This document shows positions 46,930-59,500 of a DNA stretch of 64,000 nt, in pieces. The notes beneath the pieces were generated by a model. It saw only the letters and a list, made by a program, of their open reading frames with translations, ran no database searches and was not told the origin of the DNA. Within the stretch, counting starts at the first letter, position 1; every line of letters begins with the position of its first letter. A program made the position numbers and the translations under genes. The DNA comes from Duganella sp. BuS-21 (lineage in GTDB: Bacteria > Pseudomonadota > Gammaproteobacteria > Burkholderiales > Burkholderiaceae_D). The stretch is taken from NCBI GenBank assembly GCA_041874725.1, contig CP097466.1, forward strand, positions 62,001-126,000, written 5' to 3'.

Positions 46930-49900
46930 TTACTTGACAGCCAGGATGCCGTTGCTGTGGTTGCCGCTGAGCAGTGCTTTGAGGCGCTGCGTCTCGTCGG
47001 TCGAGACCTGGTTCGAGGCGGCGGTCAGCTTGGTGCTGTCGTAGCTGCCGATCGCGCTGGCCAGGGCCGCCACCGAGGCGGTGGTGTTGCCCGGCACTTC
47101 CAGCTTGACCGCGTTCTGCGCTGCGCTCGCTGCCGCAGCGTTGAAGCTCGACATCGCGTTCGACAGCTTGCTCACCGAGCTGCTGACGTTGCTCGTCGCA
47201 CCGACCGAGAACCAGACGTCGGCGGCAGCGTGGCTGGCGCCATCAGCAGTCTCGTAAGTCGAGGTGATGCCGATGAAGTTGCCGTTCTGCACCGACACAT
47301 CCGTCTTGGCGTTCAGGTTCAGCTTGGTGATGCCGAGGTCGGCCAGCGACTTCAGTTCATCCAGCTGGCTGACGCCGTCGGCGTTGCCGTCGACCCAGAC
47401 GCGCAGGTCGGCGTAAGCGCCATCCTTGGCGTCGACCGTGCCGTCGCCGTTGCTGTCCAGTTCGGCCAACGCCTGGTAACCGGTGCTGGCTTTGCCGCCG
47501 CCGTTCAGGCCGGTTGCATTACCGAACAACTCGCTACCGTCGTTGATCACGCCGTCGCCGTTGCGATCCAGGGCCAGCAGGCCATCGCCGCCACCAACCC
47601 AACCGGTGTTGACTTTGGTGCCGTCGGCGCGCAGGTCGAAGTTGACGCCAGCCGACAGGCCCAGGGTGGTGATGCCATCACCATTCAGGTCCAGCACGAT
47701 TGGCGAGTACAGCGGCGACATGTTGTTCAGCTGGTCGGTGGTCAGACCTTGTGCCTGCTGCGTGCTGATCGAGCAGACCTGGGCGCTGGTCAGCACCGAG
47801 ACCTGGCCGGTGGTCAGGGTCGAGAGCTGGGCCGACGTCAGGCCGGCCAGCGCGGCGGTGCGCAGGGCGATGATGTCGGCGGTCTCGATGGCCACCAGCT
47901 GGTTGGTGCTCATCGCACGGATCTGGTTGCTCGACAGCGCAGCCACCTGGTTGCTCGACAGCGCCACGATCTGGTCGGTGGTCAGCGCCACCACCTGCGC
48001 GGTCTGCAGGGCCGCCAGGACCGAGGTGCGCAGCACGGTGATGTCTTCCGTGCTCAGCGCGGCGATCGAGTTGGTCGACAGCGCAGCCACCTGGGCGGTG
48101 CTCAGGACACTGACCGCCGTGGTGGTCAGCGCCACGATCTGGTCGGTGCTGAAGGCGCTCGACAGTGCGGCGGTGGTCAGGGCGCCGACCTGGGCGGTGC
48201 TCAGGGAAGCGATCTGGTCCGTCGTCAGCGACTGGATATGCGAGGTCTTCAGTGCGGCGATGACGCTGGTTTTCAGCGCGCCGAAGTCGGCCGTTTCGAT
48301 GGCGGCGATGGCGCCGGTCGACAGGGCGTTCATCTGCGCGGTGGTCAGCGCGCCCACCTGGTTGGACGACAGCGCGACAACCTGATCGGTGGTCAGGCCG
48401 GTAGCCAGCGAAGCGGTGCTCAGCGACACGATCTGTGCGGTGCTCAGCACGCCGATCTGGTCGGTGGTCAGCGCCGCCAGCTGCTGGGTGCTCAGCACGG
48501 CGATCGAGCTGGTTTTCAGCGCGCCGAGGTCGGCGGTTTCAATCGCGGCGATCGAACCGCTGCTCAGCGCGGCAACCTGCTGGCTGGTCAGGGCGGCGAC
48601 CTGCTGGCTGCTCAGGGCGACGATCTGGTCGGTCGTCAGGGCCTTGGCCTGGCCGGTCGTCAGGGCGACGATGGACGAGGTTTTCAGGCCGCCGATATCG
48701 GCCGTTTCAATCGCGGCGATACCGTTGGTGGTGAACGACGCCACTTGCGCGGTGCTCAGGGCGCCGAACTGGTTCGACGACAGGGCCACCACTTGATCCG
48801 TGGTCAGGGCGGCGACGCTGCCGGTGGTCAGCGCAGCGACCTGGCCGGTGCTCAGGGCGCCCAGCTGGTCGGTGGTCAGCGACACCAGCTGCGCGGTCTT
48901 CAGCGTAGCGATGATGCTGGTTTTCAGGCCGCCGATGTCGGCGGTCTCGATGGCGGCCACGGCGCCGGTGCTCAGGGCGCTGAACTGTACGGTGCTCAAC
49001 GCGCCCAGCTGGTTCGACGACAGCGCGACAACCTGGTCGGTGGTCAGGCCGGTCGCCAGCGAGGCGGTGCTCAGGGCGGCGATCTGGCCGGTGCCCAGGG
49101 CGCCGATCTGATCGGTGGTCACCGCTGCCAGCTGCTGGGTGCTCAGGGCGGCGATGGCGTTGGTTTTCAGGGCGCCGATGTCGTTGGTTTCGATGGCGGC
49201 GATGGAACCGCTGCTCAGGGCGGCAACCTGCTGGCTGGTCAGCGATGCGACTTGCTGGCTCGACAGGGCAACCACCTGGTCGGTGGTCAACGCCTTGGCC
49301 TGGGTGGTGGTCAGGGCGGCGATCGAGGCCGACTTCAGGCCGGCGATATCGGCCGTTTCAATCGCGGCGATATCGTTGGTGGTGAAGGCCACGATCTGCG
49401 CGGTGCTGAGGGCGCCGAACTGGTTCGACGACAGGGCCACCACTTGATCCGTGGTCAGGGCGGCGATGCTGCCGGTGGTGAATGCAGCAACCTGGCCGGT
49501 GCTCAGCGCGCCGAGCTGGTCGGTGGTCAGCGAGGCCAGCTGAGCGGTTTTCAGCGAAGCGATCACGCTGGTTTTCAGGCCCACGATGTCGGCGGTCTCG
49601 ATCGCGGCGATGGCGCCGGTCGACAGTGCGGCGAACTGCGCGGTGCTCAGCGCGGTCAGCTGGTTCGACGACAGCGCGACAACCTGGTCGGTGGTCAGGC
49701 CGTTGGCCAGCACGTTGGTGCTCAGCGCGGCGATCTGGCCGGTGCTCAGGGAGCCGATCTGGTCGGTCGTGATGGCGGCCAGCTGCTGGGTGCTCAGGGC
49801 GGCCACGGCGTTGGTTTTCAGCGCGCCGATGTCGTTGGTTTCGATGGCGGCGATGGCACCGCTGCTCAGGGCGGCGACCTGCTGGCTGCTCAGGGCGGCG

Positions 49901-52900
49901 ACTTGCTGGCTCGACAGGGCGACGATCTGGTCGGTGGTCAGTGCCTTGGCCTGGGTGGTGGTCAGGGCGCCGATCGAGGCCGATTTCAGGCCGCCGATGT
50001 CGGCCGTTTCAATCGCCACGATCGCGTTGGTGGTGAAGGCGACGATCTGCGCGGTGCTCAGGGCGCCGAACTGGTTCGACGACAGGGCCACCACTTGATC
50101 CGTGGTCAGGGCGGCGACGCTGCCCGTGGTCAGCGCGCTGATCTGGCCGGTGGTCAGGCTCGACAGCTGGTCGGTGGTCAACGCAGCCAGCTGGCCGGTT
50201 TTCAGCGAAGCGATCACGCTGGTTTTCAGGCCGACGATGTCGGCGGTTTCGATGGCGGCGATCGAGTTGGTCGACAAGGCGGCGAACTGCGCGGTGCTCA
50301 GCGCGGTCAGCTGGTTGGACGACAGCGCGACGACCTGGTCGGTGGTCAGGCCGTTGGCCAGCACGTTGGTGCTCAGCGCAGCGATCTGGCCGGTGCTCAG
50401 GGCGCCGATCTGGTCGGTGGTGACGGCGGCCAGCTGCTGGGTGCTCAGGGCGGCGACGGCGTTGGTTTTCAGCGCGCCGATGTCGGCCGTTTCAATCGCG
50501 GCGATCGAACCGCTGCTGAAGGCAGCAACCTGCTGGCTGGTCAGGGCCGAAACCTGCTGGCTCGACAGAGCAACCACCTGGTCGGTGGTCAGGGCCTTGG
50601 CCTGGTTGGTGCTCAGGGCAGCGATCGAAGCCGATTTCAGGCCGCCGATGTCGGCCGTCTCGATCGGCGATGTCGTTGGTGCTGAAGGCGGCGATCTGCG
50701 CGGTGCTCAGGGCGCCGAACTGGTTCGACGACAGGGCCACCAGTCCGTGGTCAGGGCGGCGATGCTGCCGGTGCTCAGCGCAGCGATCTGGCCGGTGCTC
50801 AGGGCGCCCAGCTGGTCGGTGGTCAGGGCAGCCAGCTGGCCGGTTTTCAGCGAAGCGATCACGCTGGTTTTCAGACCGACGATGTCGGCGGTCTCGATGG
50901 CGGCGATCGAGTTGGTCGACAGCGCGGCGAATTGTCCCGTACTCAGCGCGGTCAGCTGGTTCGACGACAGCGCGACAACCTGGTCGGTGGTCAGGCCGTT
51001 GGCCAGCACATTGGTGCTCAGCGCAGCGATCTGGCCGGTGCCCAGGGCGCCGATCTGGTCGGTGGTGATGGCGGCCAGCTGCTGGGTGCTCAGAGCGGCG
51101 ACGGCGTTGGTTTTCAGCGCGCCGATGTCGGCCGTTTCAATCGCGGCAATCGAACCGCTGCTCAGGGCGGCAACCTGCTGGCTGCTCAGGGCCGACTTGC
51201 TGGCTCGACAGGGCAACAACCTGGTCGGTGGTCAGGGCCTTGGCCTGGTTGCTGGTCAGGGCGGCGATGGCCGAGTTTTCAGCGCGCCGATGTCGGCCGT
51301 TTCGATGGCGACGATATCGTTGGTGCTGAAGGCGGCGATCTGGGCGGTGCTCAGGGCGCCGAACTGGTTCGACGACAGGGCCACCACTTGATCCGTGGTC
51401 AGGGCGGCGATGCTGCCGGTGGTCAGCAGCGATCTGGCCGGTGGTCAGGCTCGACAGCTGGTCGGTGGTCAGCGCGGCCAGTTGGCCGGTTTTCAGCGAC
51501 GCGATGATCGAGGTTTTCAGGCCCACGATATCGGCGGTTTCAATCGCGGCGATCGAGTTGGTCGACAGCGCATTGAACTGCGCGGTGCTCAGCGCGGTCA
51601 GCTGGTTCGACGACAGCGCGACAACCTGGTCGGTGGTCAGGCCGTTGGCCAGCACGTTGGTGCTCAGCGCGGCGATCTGGCCGGTGCTCAGGGCGCCGAT
51701 CTGGTCGGTCGTGATGGCGGCCAGTTGCTGGGTGCTCAGGGCGGCCACGGCGTTGGTTTTCAGCGCGCCGATGTCGTTGGTTTCAATCGCGGCGATCGAA
51801 CCACTGCTCAGGGCGGCGACCTGCTGGCTGCTCAGGGCGGCGACCTGCTGGCTCGACAGGGCAACAACCTGGTCGGTGGTCAGGGCCTTGGCCTGGTTGC
51901 TGGTCAGGGCGGCGATGGCCGAGGTTTTCAGCGCGCCGATGTCGGCCGTTTCGATGGCGACGATATCGTTGGTGCTGAAGGCGGCGATCTGCGCGGTGCT
52001 CAGGGCGCCGAACTGGTTCGACGACAGGGCCACCACTTGATCCGTGGTCAGGGCGGCGATGCTGCCGGTGGTCAGCGCAGCGATCTGGCCCGTGGTCAGG
52101 CTCGACAGCTGGTCGGTGGTCAGCGCGGCCAGCTGGCCGGTTTTCAGCGACGCGATGATCGAGGTTTTCAGACCGACGATGTCGGCGGTTTCAATCGCGG
52201 CGATCGAGTTGGTCGACAGCGCGTTGAACTGCGCGGTGCTCAGCGCGGTCAGCTGGTTGGACGACAGCGCGACGACCTGGTCGGTGGTCAGGCCGTTGGC
52301 CAGCACGTTGGTGCTCAGCGCGGCGATCTGGCCGGTGCTCAGGGAGCCGATCTGGTCGGTCGTGATGGCGGCCAGCTGCTGGGTGCTCAGGGCGGCCACG
52401 GCGTTGGTCTTCAGCGCGCCGATGTCGTTGGTTTCGATGGCGGCGATGGCGCCGCTGCTCAGGGCTGCGACCTGCTGGCTGCTCAGGGCGGCGACTTGCT
52501 GGCTCGACAGGGCAACAACCTGGTCGGTGGTCAGGGCCTTGGCCTGGTTGCTGGTCAGGGCGGCGATGGCCGAGGTTTTCAGCGCGCCGATGTCGGCCGT
52601 TTCAATCGCGACGATGTCGTTGGTGCTGAAGGCGGCGATCTGCGCGGTGCTCAGGGCGCCGAACTGGTTCGACGACAGGGCCACCACTTGATCCGTGGTC
52701 AGGGCGGCGATGCTGCCGGTGGTCAGCGCGGCAACCTGGCCGGTGGTCAGGGCGCCCAGCTGGTCGGTGGTCAGCGCGGCCAGCTGGCCGGTTTTCAGCG
52801 ACGCGATGATGCTGGTTTTCAGGCCGACGATGTCGGCCGTTTCGATGGCGGCGATCGAGTTGGTCGACAGCGCGTTGAACTGCGCGGTGCTCAGCGCGGT

Positions 52901-55900
52901 CAGCTGGGCCGACGACAGCGCGACCACCTGGTCGGTGGTCAGGCCGTTGGCCAGCACATTGGTGCTCAGGGCGGCGACCTGGCCGGTGCTCAGCGCGCCG
53001 ATCTGGTCGGTGGTGACGGCGGCCAGCTGCTGGGTGCTCAGGCCGGCGATGGCGCTGGTTTTCAGCGCGCCGATGTCGGCCGTTTCAATCGCGGCAATGG
53101 CGCCGCTGCTCAGGGCAGCGACCTGCTGGCTCGACAGTGCGCCGATTTGCTGGCTGCTCATTGCCACCACCTGGTCGGTGGTCAGGGCCTTGGCCTGGTT
53201 GGTGGTCAGGGCGGCAATCGCGGACGACTTCAGGCCGCCGATGTCGGCCGTTTCGATGGCGGCGATGTCGTTGGTGCTGAAGGCGGCGATCTGCGCGGTG
53301 CTCAGGGCGCCGAACTGGTTCGACGACAGGGCCACCACTTGATCCGTGGTCAGGGCGGCGATGCTGCCGGTGGTCAGCGCGGCGACCTGGCCGGTGCTCA
53401 GGGCGCCCAGCTGGTCGGTGGTCAACGCGGCCAGCTGGCCGGTTTTCAGCGACGCGATGATGGCGGTCTTCAGGCCGACGATATCGGCGGTTTCAATGGC
53501 GGCGATCGAGTTGGTCGACAAGGCGGCAAACTGCGCGGTGCTCAGCGCGGTCAGCTGGGTCGACGACATCGCGACCACCTGGTCGGTGGTCAGGCCGTTG
53601 GCCAGCACGTTGGTGCTCAGCGCGGCGATCTGGCCGGTGCTCAGGGCGCCGATCTGGTCGGTGGTGACGGCGGCCAGCTGCTGGGTGCTCAGGCCGGCGA
53701 TGGCGCTGGTTTTCAGCGCGCCGATGTCGGCCGTTTCAATCGCGGCGATCGCGCCGCTGCTCAGGGCTGCGACTTGCTGGCTCGACAGCGCGCCGACTTG
53801 CTGGCTGCTTAGGGCGACAACCTGGTCGGTGGTCAGAGCCTTGGCCTGGTTGGTGCTCAGGGCGGCGATGGCGGACGATTTCAGGCCGGCGATGTCGGCC
53901 GTTTCGATGGCGGCGATGTCGTTGGTGCTGAAGGCGGCGATCTGGGCGGTGCTCAGGGCGCCGAACTGGTTCGACGACAGGGCGACGACCTGGTCCGTGG
54001 TCAACGACGAAACACTGGCGGTGCTCAGGGCGGCGATCTGGCCGGTGGTCAGGCTCGACAGCTGGTCGGTGGTCAGCGACACCAGTTGCGCGGTCTTCAG
54101 CGAAGCGATGACGCTGGTTTTCAGGCCGACGATGTCGGCCGTTTCGATGGCGGCGACGGCGCCGGTCGACAAGGCGCTGAATTGCGCGGTGCTCAGCGCG
54201 CTCAGCTGGGCCGAGCTCATGGCGACGACCTGGTCGGTGGTCAGGCCGTTGGCCAGGTTGTTGGTGCTCAGGGCGGCGATCTGGCCGGTGCTCAGGGCGC
54301 CGATCTGGTCGGTGGTGATGGCGGCCAGTTGCTGGGTGCTCAGGGCGGCGACGGCGTTGGTTTTCAGCGCGCCGATGTCGGCCGTTTCAATCGCGGCGAT
54401 GGCGCCGCTGCTCAGGGCTGCAACCTGCTGGCTCGACAGCGCGCCGACTTGCTGGCTGCTCAGTGCCACCACCTGGTCGGTGGTCAGGGCCTTGGCCTGG
54501 TTGGTGGTCAGCGCGGCGATGGCGGACGATTTCAGGCCGGCGATGTCGGCCGTTTCGATGGCGGCGATGTCGTTGGTGCTGAAGGCGGCGATCTGGGCGG
54601 TGCTCATGGCGCCGAACTGCTGCGACTGCAGGGCCACGACTTGGTCGGTGGTCAGGGCGGCGATGCTGCCGGTGCTCAGCGCGGCGACCTGGCCGGTGCT
54701 CAGGGCGCCCAGCTGGTCGGTGGTCAGCGATGCCAGTTGCGCGGTTTTCAGCGAGGCGATGATGCTGGTCTTCAGGCCGACGATGTCGGCGGTCTCGATG
54801 GCGGCGATGGCGCCGGTCGACAGCGCGCCGAACTGGGCGGTGCTCAGGGCGCTCAACTGGGCCGAGCTCATGGCCACGACCTGGTCGGTGGTCAGGCCGT
54901 TGGCCAGGTTGTTGGTGCTCAGCGCGGCGATCTGGCCGGTGCTCAGGGAGCCGATCTGGTCGGTGGTGATGGCGGCCAGCTGCTGGGTGCTCAGGGCGGC
55001 GATGGCGCCGGTTTTCAGGGCGGCGATATCGTTGGTTTCAATCGCGGCAATGGCGCCGCTGCTCAGGGCGGCGACCTGCTGGCTGGTCAGCGCGGCGACC
55101 TGCTGGCTCGACAGGGCAACAATCTGGTCGGTGGTCAGGGCCTTGGCCTGGTTGCTGGTCAGCGCGGCGATGACGTTGGTCTTGATCGCGGCCAGGTCGC
55201 CGGTTTCGATGGCGGCGATGGCATTGGTGCTCAGGGCGGCGACTTGGGCCGAGCTCAGTACGCTGGCCTGGGTGCTGGTCAGCGCAACGACCTGGTCGGT
55301 GCTCAGGGCGGCCATGCTGCCGGTGCTCAGGGCCACGGTCTGGGCGCTGGTCAGGTTGGACAGCTGGTCGGTGGTCAGGGCCGCCAGTTGCGCGGTCTTG
55401 AGCGAGGCGATCACATTGGTTTTCAGCGCCACCAGGTCGGCCGTCTCGATGGCGGCGACGCTGTTGGTCGACAGCGCGTTGAACTGGGCGGTGCTGAGGG
55501 TGGCCAGCTGGCTCGAGCTCAGGGCGACGATCTGGTCGGTGGTCAGGCCGTTGGCGACGGCGTTGGTGCTCAGCGCGCTCACCTGGCCGGTGCTCATGGC
55601 GGTGATCTGATCGGTGGTCAGCGCCGCCACTTGCGAGGTGCTCAGGCCGGCGATGGCGTTGGTCTTCAGTGCGGCGAAGTCGGCCGTTTCCAGCGCCACG
55701 ATGGCGTTGGTGGTCAGGCTGCTGACCTGGGTGCTGCTCAGGGCCAGGGCCTGGCGCGACGTCAGGGCGACGATCTGGTCCGTGGTCAGGGCCGCCAGTT
55801 GCGAGGTGCTCAAGCCGGCGATGGTCTGCGTCTTCAGCACGGCGAAGTCGCCGGTCTCAAGCGCGGCCAGCGAGGTGGTCGACAGGGCATTGATTTGTGC

Positions 55901-56146
55901 CGAGCTGAACATGCTGACCTGGGTCGACGACAGCGCAACGATCTGGTCCGTGGTCAGGCCGTTGCTCAGTTGTTTGGTGGTCAGGGCCGCGATATGGCCG
56001 GTGTTCAGCGCGCCGATCTGATCCGTGGTCAAGGCCCGGGTTTGCGAAGAATTGAGTGCTACGAGGTCCGCAGTCGACAGTACGGCAATGGTCGCGGTCG
56101 TCAACGCTGCGATCTGGTCGCTGCTTAAGCTGGGGATAAAGCTCAT
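46930..56146 (-). CDS. Giant octapeptide-repeat secreted protein B (five apparent frameshifts)
   Basis: ATG at 56146 with AGGAGA upstream, stop at 46930. Frame is broken at 51424-51430 (2 nt lost), 51273-51279 (1), 51188-51196 (2), 50737-50746 (4) and 50662-50672 (2). Restoring these 11 nt gives one frame of 3075 aa. After MSFIPS the protein is octads A-L-[ST]-[ST]-x-[QA]-[ILV]-x arranged in 27-unit super-repeats (217 aa, 651 bp). Each super-repeat contains acidic A-I-E-T-x-D-I octads each followed by a basic one (L-K-T). The last ~260 aa carry four Ca loops: DLNGDG, DRNGDGVIND, DSNGDGTVD, DGNADGVS. No signal peptide and no RTX nonapeptides. Most likely a type I-secreted, possibly O-glycosylated surface protein; biological function unknown. 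Given the location of the indels, a true pseudogene and a consensus error are both possible. Confidence 0.75.
48641..55140 (-). repeat. Ten tandem 651-bp super-repeats in giant gene B
   Basis: The landmark gccttgg recurs at 48641, 49292, 49943, 50594, 51237, 51885, 52536, 53187, 53838, 54489 and 55140. Every interval is 651 bp except 50594-51237 (643) and 51237-51885 (648), exactly accounted for by the 8 and 3 nt missing there. Central copies are nearly identical; the outer ones drift. Each unit is 26 octads plus one nine-residue unit (ALSTNVLAN). Confidence 0.95.
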
Positions 56147-56569
56147 TTCAATTCTCCTTGGGGCACTGCACAGTTCGATACGGACAGATGATGGAGCCGA
56201 CCGGGGGTTTTCCCTGCGGCTCCAGCTGAATTGGGTATTGCGGTGAATCTTGCGAGACTGCTGCGTGGACAGAAACCACGCGCTTCAGTCGTTAACGTCA
56301 ATCCTTGCGGCAACTTTAGGACGATCCGGCATTTCCTCTGGTTAACATTTAAATCGCTATGCGGCTACACATAGTTTCAGTCAATTAGCCCACAGGAATC
56401 GTAGAGGCTGGCAGTCCTGAACGTACAAAGCGACATTTTTCCTAAGTGCATTAAATTTTTTTGTTTACGTGTGGCAACGCAAAAAACGGGCCATGTTTGG
56501 TAAAAACCAACGTCAGAGACACGAACGGCAGAGCGTTTGCTCTGCCGTTCGTCGTTTCAACCCGGTAGC
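56147..56569 (-). other. 423-bp intergenic region between giant genes C and B
   Basis: AT-richer than the surroundings, especially 56330-56500. It should hold the promoter of gene B. A TTGACT lies on the minus strand at 56384-56379, but the best -10 17 bp on (CATAGC) is weak. A long leader of up to about 200 nt would follow. The hairpin after gene C is listed separately. No ORF, tRNA or other repeat was seen. Confidence 0.6.
56521..56552 (-). terminator. Hairpin after giant gene C, probable terminator
   Basis: A 14-bp perfect stem (56521-56534 with 56539-56552) and a four-base loop lie 18 bp after the gene C stop. No direct T-run follows on the minus strand, so termination may be Rho-assisted or the hairpin may stabilise the mRNA. 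Confidence 0.6.
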
Positions 56570-59500
56570 TTACTTGCCGGGCACCGCCAGGTAACCCTGG
56601 CCGTTGGCGCCGTGCAGCGCCTTCAGCTTGAGCTCATCGGTGGCGGCCTGGCCCGTGCTCAAGCTCGGCTTGCCGGCCTCGAACTCGGTCAGCGCCGCAG
56701 CCAACTGGGCCACGCTGCCGCGCACACCCTGGCCCGGCACCTCGAGCTTGGCAGGGGCCTGGGCCGCCGCCGCGCTGTTGAAGCTGGCCATCGCTTGCGA
56801 CAGGCCGCTGACATTGCTGCTCAGCTGCTGCACCGCCGACACCGCGAACCAGACGTCGGCCGCCGCGTGGGTGGCGCCGTCGGCCGTCTCGTAGGTCGAG
56901 CTGGCGCCGATGGTGTTGCCGTTGTTGCCGCTCAGGCCAGCCTTGACATCGAGGTTGAGCTTGGTGATGCCGAGGTCGGCCAGCGATTTCAGCTCGGCGG
57001 CCTGGCTGACGCCGTCCGCGTTGCCGTCCACCCACACACGCAGGTCGGCGAACTTGCCGTCCTTGGCGTCGATGGTGCCGTCGCCGTTGGTGTCGAGTTC
57101 GGCCATGGCGGCATAACCGTCGGCCGCGCGTTGACCGTTGGCCAGCGTGGTGCCGGAACCGAACAGCTCGCCGCCATCGTTGATGATGCCGTCGCCGTTG
57201 CGGTCCAGCGCCAGCAAGCCGTCGCCGCCGGCGGTCCAGCCGGTGTTGAGCTTGGTGCCGGTGGCCGCCAGGTCGAACTGCACGCCGTCTTTCAGCGCGG
57301 TGGTCTGCACGCCGTCACCGTTCAGGTCCAGCACGATCGGGGTCAGCGAGATCAGAGCCCCGAGCTGGGCGCCGGTCAGCGCCTGGCGCTGGTCGGTGGT
57401 CAGCGCGTGGATCTGTATCGTGGTCAAGGCGTGGATCTGATTGGTGGTCAGCGAGACGATTTCATTGGTGGTCAGCGAACGCAGCTGGCGGGTCGACAGC
57501 GCGCGGATGCCGTTGGTGGTCAGCGCCACCAGGTCGGCCGTATCCAGCGCCGCCAGGGCGTTGGTCGACAGGCCGGCCACCTGCTGGGTGCTGAGGGACG
57601 CCACTTGCGCCGAGGTCAGGCCCACGCCCTGTGCCGAGGTCAGCACGGACAGCTGGGTGGTGCTCAACGCCGCCACTTCATTCAGGGTCAGCGCGCCGAT
57701 CGCTTCGGTGGACAGGGCCACCAGGTTGCGGGTCGACAGCGCCGCGACCTGGCTGGTGCTCAGCGATGCGGCTTGCGCCGTGGTCAGGGCGTCGATCTGG
57801 TTGGTGCTGAGGCCGATCGAGAAGGCGCTGGTGCTCAGCGCGGCGATCTGCGCGGTCGACAGCGCCGCCACTTGCGTGGTCGACAGGCCGGCCAGCTGGG
57901 CGCTGCGCAGCGACGCCATGTCGCTGGTGCTCAGGCCGCCGAGGTCGGCGGTCTCGATGGCGCCGATGCTGTTGGTCGACAGCGCCACTACCTGCGCGGT
58001 GCTCAGCGCGGCGATCTGGTTCGAGGTCAGCGCCACCACCTGGTTGGTGCTCAGGGCGGCGATGCTGCCGGTGCTCAGCGCGGCCAGGGTGCTGGTGCCC
58101 AGGGTGTTGACCTGGGTGGTGCCCAGCGCGTTGACCTGGGCGGTGCTGAGGATCGCAATCGCTTGCGTCTTCAGCGCGGCCAGGTCGGCCGTTTCCAGCG
58201 CCGCGATGCTGGCGGTGGTCAGGGCCGCCACTTGCGCGGTGCTCAGCGCGGCCGCTGCATTGGTGGTCAACGCCACGATCTGGCCGGTGGTCAAGGCCTT
58301 CACCTGCGCCGCGCTCAGGGCGGCGATGGCGGCGGTCGACATGGCGGCCAGGTCGGCCGTTTCCAGGGCGGCCACGCCGTTGGTGGTCAGCGCGGCGGCC
58401 TGGGCGGCCGTCAGCGCCGCCGCCTGGGCGGTGGTCAGAGCGACGATCTGGTTGGTGCTCAGCGAGGCGATGCCGGCGGTGCTGATGGCGGCCACCTGGT
58501 TGCTCGACAGCGCGGCCACCTGGTCGGTACCGAAACCGGCCAGTTGCTGGGTGCGCAGCACGCTCATGTCGGCCGTGCTCAAGCCGCTCAGGTCGGCCGT
58601 TTCCAGCGCCGCGATGCTATTGCTGCGCAGGGCGACGATCTGGCCGGTGCTCAGCGAGGCGATCTGCGCCGAGGTCAGCGCCACCACCTGGTCGGCGGTC
58701 AGCGCGGCGATGCCGGCGGTGTTGATGGCCGCCAGGGTGCTGGTGCCCATGCTATTCACCTGGCTGGTGCTCAGCGCGGCGACCTGCGCGGTGCTCAGCG
58801 CGACGATGGCCTGGGTTTTCAGCGCGGCCAGGTCGGCCGTTTCCAGCGCGGCGATGCTGTTGGTGGTCAGCGCCGCCACTTGCGCGGTGCTCAGACCGGC
58901 CGACTGCGCCGTGGTCAGGGCTACCACCTGCTGCGTGGTCAAAGCCTTGACCTGGTTCAGCGTCAGCGCCGCCACCGCATTGGTCGACAGGGCGGCCAGG
59001 TCGGCCGTTTCCAGTGCGGCAATGCTATTGGTGGTCAGGGCCGCCGCTTGCGCGGTGCTCAGCACGCTGGCTTGCAGCGTGGTCAGGGCGGCAATCTGTT
59101 TCGTGCTCAGCGAGGCCACGCCGGCGGTGGTGATGGCGGCCACTTGCGCGGTCGACAGCACAGCCACCTGTTCGGTGTCCAGGCCGGCCAGCTGGGCGGT
59201 GCGCAGCGCGGCGACGTTGGCGGCGCTCAGGCCGGCCAGGTCGGCCGTTTCCAGCGCGCCGATGCTGTTGCTGGTCAGGGCCACGATCTGGCCGCTGCTG
59301 AAGCTGGCGATCTGATTCGAGGTCAGCGCCACCACCTGGTCGGTGGTGAAGGCGGCGATGCCGGCCGTGCTGATGGCCGCCAGCGACGCCGTCGCCAGGG
59401 TGTTGATCTGCGTGGTGCCCAGGCTGGACACTTGCGCGGTGGTCAGCGCGGCGACGGCCTGGGTTTTCAGCGCGGCCAGGTCGGCCGTTTCCAGCGCAGC

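Noticed and set aside
46957..50685. Very long open frames on the plus strand across the giant repeat genes (also at 51395-53812 and 56537-59920)
   Set aside because: A 24-nt period without stops in one frame leaves other frames stop-free too. The minus-strand reading has a ribosome site, a clear C-terminal domain and a terminator; the plus-strand readings have none.
48641..55140. CRISPR-like array
   Set aside because: The repeats are contiguous, coding, and have no unique spacers or cas genes.
46930..56146. TAL-effector-like repeats, because LTTDQVVAL resembles LTPDQVVAIAS
   Set aside because: The unit is 8 residues, not 33-35; there are no repeat-variable di-residues and no effector N-terminus.
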